Below, piece after piece: positions 1-5,053 of a stretch of DNA of 5,084 nt. Each line of letters begins with the position of its first letter. The stretch's first letter is position 1. A model generated the notes under the pieces. That model searched no databases and was not told where the DNA came from. It worked only from the letters and a program-made list of their open reading frames with translations. Made by a program: the position numbers and the translations under genes. The stretch is from Methanobrevibacter sp. (GTDB lineage: Archaea; Methanobacteriota; Methanobacteria; Methanobacteriales; Methanobacteriaceae). The stretch covers positions 1-5,084 of the forward strand of contig JAFRCZ010000170.1 of NCBI GenBank assembly GCA_017404125.1, in the 5' to 3' direction.

Positions 1-96
1 GGACTCCAGTTGTCTTTGAAGAAATACGCGTAGTCTGATGATCAGTATACATTGGTTATGTGATGACCAATTGGAGTACTGAGGCAAGAGAAATCC
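1..96 (+). other. Bulge-helix-bulge splice sites of the tRNA-Trp intron
   Basis: The exon-intron boundaries can fold into the motif cut by archaeal tRNA endonuclease. The outer helix is GGA (1-3) with TCC (94-96). The 3' bulge AAA (91-93) is cut between 92 and 93. The central helix is CTCC (4-7) with AGAG (87-90), three pairs plus one C/A mismatch. The 5' bulge AGT (8-10) is cut between 9 and 10. The inner helix is TGTC (11-14) with GGCA (83-86). Spliced ends give the loop CTCCAGA followed by TCCTA. The mismatch next to the 5' bulge is slightly off canonical; an alternative register has bulge CAG (7-9) and a 3-bp central helix. Confidence 0.75.
10..92 (+). ncRNA. tRNA-Trp intron carrying a box C/D 2'-O-methylation guide RNA
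   Basis: The 83-nt intron has a complete box C/D layout. Box C is a degenerate TTGAAGA at 16-22, D' is CTGA at 35-38, C' is a perfect GTGATGA at 60-66, and D is CTGA at 79-82. Both guides, 23-34 (C to D') and 67-78 (C' to D), are exactly 12 nt. The ends TTGTC (10-14) and GGCAA (83-87) pair as a closing stem. TTT (15-17) then forms the 3-nt bulge, and G18/A82 and A19/G81 give the tandem G-A pairs of a kink-turn, which supports the weak box C. The D guide pairs with positions 3-12, placing C34 at the fifth position from box D. In other Euryarchaeota the tRNA-Trp intron is known to guide methylation of C34 and U39, acting with L7Ae, Nop5 and fibrillarin. Here the C34 role is directly supported; no U39 guide was found. 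Confidence 0.85.
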
Positions 97-127
97 TAGG
101 ATCGGGGTTCAAATCCCTGTGACCCCA

Positions 128-168
128 TTTTTACTTAATTTATTACTATTTTTATTTTTTGATTTTTT
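128..168 (+). terminator. T-tract terminator after tRNA-Trp
   Basis: T5 starts one base after the discriminator nucleotide (128-132) and is followed by T5 (149-153), T6 (155-160) and T6 (163-168). Runs of T without a strong hairpin are sufficient terminators for archaeal RNA polymerase, so these probably end the tRNA transcript. The assignment rests on position and composition only. Confidence 0.6.
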
Positions 169-228
169 CAATTTTACTTATTTTATAGCTTATTTTAGGT
201 AAATTTATTTACTATTTTTTAAAAAAAG

Positions 229-292
229 AAATATGATGAAATAATGATTATTTTTAAATTATTCTCAATTACTAAAATTTTTAAGTGATATT
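229..292 (+). promoter_or_regulatory. Probable promoter region and ribosome binding site of the hydrolase gene
   Basis: GTGAT at 285-289 lies three bases before the ATG at 293 and matches part of the archaeal GGTGAT Shine-Dalgarno consensus, which supports that start. A TATA-like TTTTTAAATT at 251-260 lies at a distance giving a short leader; AAATATGA starting at 229 is a weaker alternative. Upstream, the 165-nt gap 128-292 also contains an inverted repeat GTAAAT/ATTTAC (199-204/207-212) and the palindrome TTTTTTAAAAAA (215-226). In sequence this AT-rich, both may be chance. The ribosome binding site is more secure than the TATA assignment. Confidence 0.4.
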
Positions 293-940
293 ATGGAAAA
301 AATCAATAATGTTTATTGTATTGAAGGAATCATGGCAGATTCCAATTCTTATTTAATCGACAATACCGATTCTGAGAGTGAATATAATTATATTTTAGTT
401 GATGCTGGAACCGGCCAGAGCAAATCAAACTTATTTTCACAAATCAGAGAAATAGGCATTGAACCTGATGATATAGAATTGATTGTGAATACCCATTGCC
501 ATTTTGACCATGTTGGTGGAAATGACTTTTTCCCAGATGCAAAAATAGCTATTCATAAGGAAGATGCTGTAGCATTGAGAGATCCTGAAAGTGAATTGAC
601 TGTTTCCTCTTTATTTGGTGCAATTGTTAGAAGGCATGATGTGGATATAGAACTTGAAGAAGGGGATAAGATAGCTAATTTTAAAATCTTGCACACTCCA
701 GGACATAGCAAAGGAGGAATCTCATTATATGATGGTGAGATTCTAATTTGTGGTGATACAATCTTTGCAAATGGAGGAGTTGGCCGTATGGATATTGGTG
801 GAAGTCCAATTGATATGAAAGAATCTTTAATGCGTTTAAAAGAATTGGATGTTGAATACTTGCTTCCAGGTCATGGTCCATGGGTAAATAATGGGAAGGA
901 ACATATTAAAATGTCTTGCATGATGATGGGAATAAGATAA
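293..940 (+). CDS. MBL-fold metallo-hydrolase, glyoxalase II-like
   Basis: This is a 215-residue single-domain soluble protein of the metallo-beta-lactamase superfamily, complete and of normal length for the short archaeal members. It has the full di-metal site: HxHxDH in THCHFDH (H68, H70, D72, H73), H138 in TPGHS, bridging D155 in CGDT, and H194 in LPGHG. The GVGRMDIGG segment (162-170) resembles the region following the bridging aspartate in hydroxyacylglutathione hydrolases. The family hydrolyses thioesters, lactones, phosphoesters and other substrates. With all ligands present this is probably an active zinc (or iron) hydrolase in the cytoplasm, but the substrate cannot be read from sequence. 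No signal peptide, no membrane segment and no flavodoxin domain is present, so it is not a flavodiiron protein. ATG 293 is preceded by GTGAT. It stands alone on its strand, between the tRNA and the convergent trkA, so context gives no pathway. Fold confidence is high; glyoxalase II activity is only one possibility. Confidence 0.92.
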   Translation: MEKINNVYCIEGIMADSNSYLIDNTDSESEYNYILVDAGTGQSKSNLFSQIREIGIEPDDIELIVNTHCHFDHVGGNDFFPDAKIAIHKEDAVALRDPESELTVSSLFGAIVRRHDVDIELEEGDKIANFKILHTPGHSKGGISLYDGEILICGDTIFANGGVGRMDIGGSPIDMKESLMRLKELDVEYLLPGHGPWVNNGKEHIKMSCMMMGIR

Positions 941-963
941 TTATTATTTTATCCCATTTTTTT
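928..963 (+). terminator. Hairpin plus T-tract after the hydrolase gene
   Basis: GGGAATAA (928-935, overlapping the last codons) can pair with TTATCCC (949-955) with one bulged A, followed by T7 at 957-963. A hairpin with a U-tract suits an intrinsic-type terminator for the rightward transcript facing trkA. Confidence 0.55.
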
Positions 964-964
964 A

Positions 965-1033
965 TTCAAAAACTAATTAGTTTCAATATTTACGAATGTT
1001 TATTTCATTAATAAAAAATAGGGGATTGGGGAT
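965..1033 (-). terminator. Convergent-end terminator region for trkA
   Basis: Leaving trkA leftward, the transcript meets T6 (complement of 1013-1018) soon after the stop. It then meets the perfect 14-bp palindrome AAACTAATTAGTTT (970-983), which on the minus strand runs directly into further T (complement of 968-972). This is a hairpin of up to 5 bp with an AATT loop followed by a short U-tract. The T6 alone may be enough in an archaeon. Confidence 0.45.
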
Positions 1034-1708
1034 TTAAAATCCGAATAATCCTCCAGCACCCATAAATTTCTTTTCTGCTTTTTCAAAGGCATTTCTTTTT
1101 ACAAGAATGGATATTTTATCACCTTCGTTTAAAATATCATCCGGCAATGGTATTTCCAACTCGTGATTGCCTTTGTTTTTGGATATGATAATGTAATCTT
1201 TAGTTGGTGAGAATTCAGAAATTTTCTTTCCAAATACTTTTGGATTTTTAATGGTCATATCTAAAATCTCTGCATTACCTGCACCAAATGCCATTAAATC
1301 TGCTACGTTTGGTCTTGTAATGACCTTTTCAAGGAATCCTGCAGCAGTTCTTTCAGGACTGATTACCTTATCGATTCCAACTTTTTTAAATGCTTCTTCG
1401 TGGTCTGGATTACTTACTCTTGCAATGATTTTTCCATCAGTATATTCTTTTACTAAAATACAGGATAATAAGTTGGATTCATCATTACCGGTAGTAGCTA
1501 CAAAAACATCTGCCTCTTCAATGTTTGCTTCTTCTAAAGTTTTTGTATCGGTTCCATTACCGCAAATAACCATAGCATCCAATTCTTCTGAAGCATGATC
1601 ACATAAGTCATCATTGCTTTCAATAATTGTTACATCATAACCATGAATGATTAAACGGTCTGCAAGGGAAAGCCCTACACGACCTCCGCCCATAATCACA
1701 ATATACAT
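1034..1708 (-). CDS. trkA: TrkA, NAD-binding regulatory subunit of the Trk potassium uptake system
   Basis: This is the cytoplasmic gating subunit that binds the TrkH channel and responds to nucleotides. The chosen ATG at 1708 gives 224 residues. An N-terminal Rossmann RCK domain (about 1-125) begins [12 protein letters not shown] with the GxGxxG loop at residues 7-12. E30 closes strand 2 (TIIES) and is the acidic residue expected to hold the adenosine ribose of NAD(H). GNGTD (50-54) and ATTGNDESN (71-79) are typical TrkA-N motifs. The C-terminal part (about 137-215) is the RCK_C/TrkA-C domain. This is the short one-RCK-pair form usual in archaea, not the duplicated about 460-residue bacterial TrkA. 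A GTG at 1717 would add MFV, but that codon lies inside the Shine-Dalgarno AGGTG (1719-1715), six bases before ATG 1708, so the shorter start is preferred. It lies downstream of trkH on the same strand after a 317-nt gap. Confidence 0.95.
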   Translation of the reverse strand: MYIVIMGGGRVGLSLADRLIIHGYDVTIIESNDDLCDHASEELDAMVICGNGTDTKTLEEANIEEADVFVATTGNDESNLLSCILVKEYTDGKIIARVSNPDHEEAFKKVGIDKVISPERTAAGFLEKVITRPNVADLMAFGAGNAEILDMTIKNPKVFGKKISEFSPTKDYIIISKNKGNHELEIPLPDDILNEGDKISILVKRNAFEKAEKKFMGAGGLFGF

Positions 1709-1752
1709 AACAAACACCTAAATTCATTTATTAATTTAATTGATTTCTATAA

Positions 1753-1814
1753 TTTATTATCATTATTATAACCATTAATTATTTTATTATCAATTATTAT
1801 AATCATTATTAATT
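1753..1814. repeat. Imperfect tandem direct repeat, two copies of about 30 bp
   Basis: Copy 1 (1753-1781) and copy 2 (1783-1814) share TTTATTATCA, then ATTATTATAA, then CATTA, with single-base insertions between blocks. It lies between the candidate promoters and the trkA start, so it would be in the 5' leader. Low complexity makes slippage or chance a plausible origin. Confidence 0.45.
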
Positions 1815-1827
1815 TAATATTAAAATC

Positions 1828-1842
1828 CTTATAAATATTTTT
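1828..1842 (-). promoter_or_regulatory. Candidate trkA promoter, proximal TATA/BRE
   Basis: On the minus strand, A-rich BRE-like sequence (complement of 1836-1842) precedes TTTATAAG (complement of 1828-1835), a good archaeal box A. Initiation about 25 nt further on would give a leader of about 95 nt before the trkA ATG. The assignment is by motif and position only. Confidence 0.45.
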
Positions 1843-1897
1843 TTTATTTCTTTAAAAAATTTTATAAAAATTAATACTTTTAATATCTTAATTTATA

Positions 1898-1912
1898 CTT
1901 ATAAATCTTTCG
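1898..1912 (-). promoter_or_regulatory. Candidate trkA promoter, distal TATA/BRE
   Basis: On the minus strand, CGAAAGA (complement of 1906-1912) directly precedes TTTATAAG (complement of 1898-1905). This is a closer match to BRE plus TATA than the proximal element, with an identical 8-bp box A. It would give a leader of about 165 nt. The two copies suggest tandem promoters for trkA. Confidence 0.45.
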
Positions 1913-2025
1913 TAAAATTAGTTTTCATTTATTAAAACAATGAATAAAATTGTATTTTTATGGCATATTGATGGGGGTATGGTAATTGTTTTTTTATACA
2001 TTTATCGTTTTTTTCAAGGATTAAA

Positions 2026-3468
2026 TTACCTTTTAGATGTGATTAATCCACCAATTGTTCTGAACAACACTAAAACAGGGATAATTTCCAATCTGCCAAT
2101 CCACATTAGGAAAATCAATATTAGCTTTACAGGAATTGGAAGTCCTCCAAATACGATGCCAGTACTTAATCCATTATTGGTTTGTAAGGAAATGATATCA
2201 AATAATGCAGTGAACGGATCATATCCATACAATGTCATCACTATCCATCCAAACATTAGGAATATAAAGAATATTGATATGTATGCAGATGCCTCTTTAA
2301 TTTCCCTTTCATTAATTTTCTTTCCGCCAATTCTTGTACTGACCACTCTTCCTTCCGGTGAAACTAAATTAGTAACGGTTAAATTCATTCCCTTCATCAC
2401 TGTAAAAATCCTAATAAGCTTTAAACCTCCACTGGTGGATCCGGAAGAACCGCCAATCAGCATTAAGACCATTAATATAATGAGTGAAGAACCGCTCCAG
2501 GTAGCAAGCTCATAAGGAGGCACTACATTAGCTCCAGTAGTTGTAATTGCAGAAACTATGGTAAACAATTCTTCTATCGGCACCATTTTATTTGTAACTA
2601 AAATAAACACGCTTGCTATTGCGATTAGAACAATCATTAATTGGAATTGGACATCCCTATAAACAGATTTTCCCTTTGTCTTAACAATATTATAATGGAC
2701 AGAAAAGCTTGTTGCTCCTAAAATCATTAAAACCATAGTAATTATATAAACTAAGCTGTCTTGGTAAAATCCAACATTTGCATTTTTAATTGACATTCCT
2801 CCAGTGGAAATGCTGGTAAATGTAAGATTGATTGCATCAAAAATTGGAAGCCCTGCCAATATAAAAAGAAGTATTCCTGCAGCTGTATAGATTAAATAAA
2901 TTTCTAAAGCTTTTCTTAGAGTGTTTGTAATGTTTGGTTTGATTTTTTCTTCTCTGGCTTCTGATTTGTATAGTCTGGATGCAGCAGTACCTGCTCTGAT
3001 TAATATTCCGATAAATATGATTACAATTCCCAATCCCCCTATCCACTGTTCCAAGCTTCTTAAGAATAGGATAGATCTAGGCAAGATTTCAACATTCACA
3101 AAAAAAGTCATTCCACTGCCTGTCCATGCAGACATATTTTCAAAGAGCGCATCAACGAAGTGGATATCTAATGAAATGGCCATGATTGCAGCTCCAATAA
3201 GTGAAGCCCATAACCATGCAAAGGAGGATATTAACATTCCATGCTTTAGCCTAAGTTTTTGGTAATGCTTGAGTTTTTTGGTAAAAATAGTTCCTAAAGC
3301 AAATGAGATAAAACATGGAATCAAAAAAGCAGCGACATTTATGTACTCTCTATAAATCAATGCAACTAAAATAGGCGCCAATAATACAACACCTAATCCT
3401 TGCATGATGTATCCAATATAATGGAGTACAATCAACATATCCGCTTTAGTAATATATTTCCTTTTCAT
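2026..3468 (-). CDS. trkH: TrkH, membrane subunit of the Trk potassium uptake system
   Basis: This is a 480-residue K+-translocating protein, full length for the TrkH/KtrB family, built of four M1-P-M2 repeats in the cytoplasmic membrane. The four pore-loop filters are visible in order: TGSG (116-119) in SAWTGSGMT, STGG (221-224) in SISTGGMS, TTGA (310-313) in TTTGANVV, and NGLS (432-435) in QTNNGLSTG. Other family marks are QWIGGLGI (141-148) and the G/S-rich GGSSGSTSGGLKLIR (339-353), a flexible stretch after the third filter that in known structures helps form the intramembrane gate. MWIGRLEI (455-462) near the end is also conserved in the family. All four filters keep their glycine, so it should be functional. 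K+ specificity is inferred from family and the trkA neighbour. ATG 3468 begins MKRKYITKAD. No clear Shine-Dalgarno precedes it, so a weakly initiated or leaderless message is possible; the next Met is residue 11 and also lacks a good site. trkA follows in the same direction after 317 nt. Confidence 0.96.
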   Translation of the reverse strand: MKRKYITKADMLIVLHYIGYIMQGLGVVLLAPILVALIYREYINVAAFLIPCFISFALGTIFTKKLKHYQKLRLKHGMLISSFAWLWASLIGAAIMAISLDIHFVDALFENMSAWTGSGMTFFVNVEILPRSILFLRSLEQWIGGLGIVIIFIGILIRAGTAASRLYKSEAREEKIKPNITNTLRKALEIYLIYTAAGILLFILAGLPIFDAINLTFTSISTGGMSIKNANVGFYQDSLVYIITMVLMILGATSFSVHYNIVKTKGKSVYRDVQFQLMIVLIAIASVFILVTNKMVPIEELFTIVSAITTTGANVVPPYELATWSGSSLIILMVLMLIGGSSGSTSGGLKLIRIFTVMKGMNLTVTNLVSPEGRVVSTRIGGKKINEREIKEASAYISIFFIFLMFGWIVMTLYGYDPFTALFDIISLQTNNGLSTGIVFGGLPIPVKLILIFLMWIGRLEIIPVLVLFRTIGGLITSKR

Positions 3469-3664
3469 ACAAATATGATTATATTGTTTATGTATTTAAA
3501 TATTATTATGGTTTAGTTTTTATATTTGCAAACTATATTAAATTAAATATATAATTTTATATAAAAGATTTATTATATATTCAATTGTTAATATTATTTT
3601 ATAATGAAACTTATTTATATGAGTATATTTTTAGAAAAGTATAATTATAAGAGTAGTTGATAAA
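3469..3664. promoter_or_regulatory. Divergent promoter region between trkH and the flippase-like gene
   Basis: This 196-nt gap serves both directions. Near its middle is the perfect palindrome TTTTATATAAAA (3555-3566), a TATA box readable both ways. It lies within a perfect 10-bp inverted repeat (AATATATAAT 3546-3555, ATTATATATT 3572-3581). About 90-100 nt separate it from either start codon. A second rightward box, TTTATATG at 3614-3621, would give a leader of about 20 nt. GTTGAT at 3656-3661, three bases before ATG 3665, resembles the GGTGAT ribosome binding site. Which boxes are used cannot be told from sequence. Confidence 0.5.
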
Positions 3665-4924
3665 ATGAAAAATAAAAAGCTCATAATATTTTTAATATTT
3701 GGTTTGGCGATAATGGTTGCAATGATATACTTCATTGGTATAGATGATGTCATTGAAGCGCTTAAACTATCTAATCTATGGTTTGTTTTATTAGCTATTA
3801 TCTTACAATTTTTTACTTATTTTTTATACACATGGAGATGGAGCATCATCAATAAGACTGCTGATATGAATTTGGGAATAAAAAAATTAATTCCTATGGT
3901 TTTGGTAAGTTTAGCTATAAATAACATTACTCTAAGCGGTCGTGGTGGTGGAGAGCCTGTAAGGGCTTATCTATTATCAAAAGAAGGGCATTATAAATTT
4001 GAAGATACCTTCGCTACTGTGATTGCAGATAGGGCTTTAGATACATTTCCATTTGTCCTACTTGCTATTTTAACAATTATCGGTATCATCCTTACTTTTT
4101 CATTGGATATTAGTTTAATCGTTTTGCTGATTCTTTGTGTCGGTGGAATTACTGCAGCAGTAATTTTATTGCTTTATGTCTGCATTAATGAAGCTTTTGG
4201 AGTAAAGTTAACTGCATGGATTATAAAGCTTCTTCGCAGATTTTATAAAAACTTCAATGAAGATACTGAAAAGAGAATTGTTGAAGCAGTAATAAGTTTC
4301 CAGGCTAGAATGAATTCATTGATTAGGGATAAGGACATTCTATATTATGCATTGCCTTTATCTTTTGTAATTTGGATTTTTGAAATCTTAAGGGTTTATG
4401 TTGTATTTTTAGCCTTCGGGGCCAATGTTTCTCCAGTTCTTATTGGGGAAGTGTTTATTTTAGCATCATTTGTTGGTATGATTCCACTGCTTCCTGGAGG
4501 ACTTGGTGCTGTAGATGGTATAATGATCCTCTTCTATGCTTCTGCAGGAATTACAGCATCCATAAGTGCGGCAGCAACTGTTGTTGAAAGGTTGATTTCA
4601 TTTTGGATGACAACATTTTTAGGTTTGATTTTCCTTATGATGTATGGAACTAATGTTTTAGATAAATCCTTTGAACTTGTTGAAACGGAAAGTAGTTCTG
4701 ATGAAGAGATTTCTGAAGAAGAAAAGAAAATGCTTGAGGAATTATCCAAGGAAGACGTTTTAATCAGTGATGTTTCTGATATAATTGGGGATGAGACATC
4801 TGAAGATGAAGAGGAAGCAGTTCTTGAAGTAGAGGTTGATGAGGACTTAAAAGAGGAAGCTTATCTTGAAGTCTTAGATGAGGAAGAGGAGAAAGAAGTT
4901 TTAGAAGAGGAAGCTCAAAATTAA
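3665..4924 (+). CDS. UPF0104 / LPG-synthase-TM (flippase-like) membrane protein with acidic C-terminal tail
   Basis: This is a 419-residue polytopic membrane protein of the family that includes the transmembrane domain of lysylphosphatidylglycerol synthase and archaeal flippase-like proteins. Residues 1-335 are the membrane domain with about eight hydrophobic segments, starting with residues 5-25. Family motifs are GRGGGEPVRAYLL (92-104), FATVIADRALD (116-126), PLLPGGLGAVDG (274-285) and ERLISFW (308-314). No catalytic aminoacyl-transferase domain follows, so it is not a complete MprF; lipid or polyprenol-linked substrate movement is the usual guess and remains unproven. Residues 340-419 form a hydrophilic tail with 38 Asp/Glu and only 5 Lys, probably cytoplasmic and partly disordered, in place of the short end usual for the family. 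The reading frame is intact through the tail, with no sign of frameshift. It is divergent from trkH, and no downstream partner is visible in the window. Confidence 0.88.
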   Translation: MKNKKLIIFLIFGLAIMVAMIYFIGIDDVIEALKLSNLWFVLLAIILQFFTYFLYTWRWSIINKTADMNLGIKKLIPMVLVSLAINNITLSGRGGGEPVRAYLLSKEGHYKFEDTFATVIADRALDTFPFVLLAILTIIGIILTFSLDISLIVLLILCVGGITAAVILLLYVCINEAFGVKLTAWIIKLLRRFYKNFNEDTEKRIVEAVISFQARMNSLIRDKDILYYALPLSFVIWIFEILRVYVVFLAFGANVSPVLIGEVFILASFVGMIPLLPGGLGAVDGIMILFYASAGITASISAAATVVERLISFWMTTFLGLIFLMMYGTNVLDKSFELVETESSSDEEISEEEKKMLEELSKEDVLISDVSDIIGDETSEDEEEAVLEVEVDEDLKEEAYLEVLDEEEEKEVLEEEAQN

Positions 4925-4941
4925 ATTTTCATTCCAAAACG

Positions 4942-5017
4942 ACTTAATTTTTTTTTAAGTTTTTTCTATTTTTCGTTTTTTTATTAACTATTTTTTTACA
5001 TTTCATATTTTTCATTT
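4942..5017 (+). terminator. Hairpin and T-tracts after the flippase-like gene
   Basis: ACTTAA (4942-4947) pairs with TTAAGT (4955-4960) around a T-only loop and runs into a T-run at 4960-4965. Further T-runs continue to about 5015. This is a typical intrinsic-style archaeal terminator region, 18 nt after the stop codon. Confidence 0.6.
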
Positions 5018-5036
5018 TTTATACCTATTTTCAAAA

Positions 5037-5053
5037 TTTTAATATTTATAAAA
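5037..5053 (+). promoter_or_regulatory. Possible promoter for a gene beyond the window
   Basis: TTTATAAA at 5045-5052, preceded by TTTTAATA, resembles an archaeal TATA box. No gene follows within the remaining 31 nt, so the assignment is tentative. The rest of 4925-5084 is AT-rich non-coding sequence. Confidence 0.3.

Larger units (their letters stand above)
1..127 (+). tRNA. tRNA-Trp (anticodon CCA), 3' part, intron-containing, truncated by window start
   Basis: This is the 3' portion of an intron-containing tryptophan tRNA; the acceptor 5' strand, D-arm and first anticodon-stem bases lie before the window. Positions 1-9 read as nucleotides 29-37, with C32-U33 then anticodon CCA (34-36) at 6-8 and G37 at 9. 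The 3' exon starts with A38 at 93. TCCTA (94-98) is the 3' anticodon strand and its TCC pairs with GGA at 1-3. A 4-nt variable loop (99-102) follows. The T-stem is CGGGG/CCCTG (103-107/115-119) around loop TTCAAAT. TGACCCC (120-126) is the acceptor 3' strand and A73 is at 127. No CCA is encoded, so it must be added enzymatically. The acceptor predicts an unseen 5' end of GGGGTCA. The identity rests on the CCA anticodon, A73 and the intron type typical of euryarchaeal tRNA-Trp. The exon 1 assignment would need the upstream sequence for confirmation. Confidence 0.93.
1709..2025. other. 317-nt AT-rich spacer between trkH and trkA
   Basis: No coding sequence is supported here. From the trkH end it holds a run of T and A tracts, then one markedly G-rich patch (1962-1982, containing GGGGG), then the two TATA elements. 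It ends with an imperfect direct repeat of about 30 nt (1753-1781 and 1783-1814), both copies starting TTTATTATCA and built from TTATTAT units. The AGGTG ribosome binding site of trkA is at 1719-1715. No strong hairpin marks the end of the trkH transcript, so read-through into trkA is possible alongside independent initiation. Confidence 0.6.

Noticed and set aside
23..82. A guide for U39 methylation of tRNA-Trp, as reported in other euryarchaea
   Set aside because: Neither guide is complementary to the region around U39 with that base at the N+5 position, in either the spliced or the unspliced form.
293..940. Flavodiiron or beta-lactamase assignment for the MBL protein
   Set aside because: There is no flavodoxin domain and no signal peptide. 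The layout is that of a short glyoxalase II-like hydrolase.
1251..1598. Open frame of 115 codons on the + strand inside trkA
   Set aside because: It is antisense to the conserved TrkA domain and shows no ribosome binding site or domain of its own.
1709..1717. GTG at 1717 as the trkA start
   Set aside because: The GTG is part of the Shine-Dalgarno AGGTG, which is correctly spaced for ATG 1708, and TrkA proteins normally begin directly with the [16 protein letters not shown] strand.
1753..1814. CRISPR-like or satellite array
   Set aside because: There are only two imperfect low-complexity copies without unique spacers, and no cas genes are nearby.
1709..2025. A K+ or c-di-AMP riboswitch in the trkA leader
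   Set aside because: The leader is nearly all A and T, with no conserved G-rich core or multi-helix junction that would fit a known riboswitch.
1940..2515. Open frame of 191 codons on the + strand reaching into trkH
   Set aside because: It is almost entirely antisense to the C-terminal coding part of trkH, has no ribosome binding site, and its translation resembles no known domain. It is a shadow frame.
2921..3265. Open frame of 114 codons on the + strand inside trkH
   Set aside because: It is antisense to well-conserved TrkH sequence, including the first filter, and has no initiation signal.
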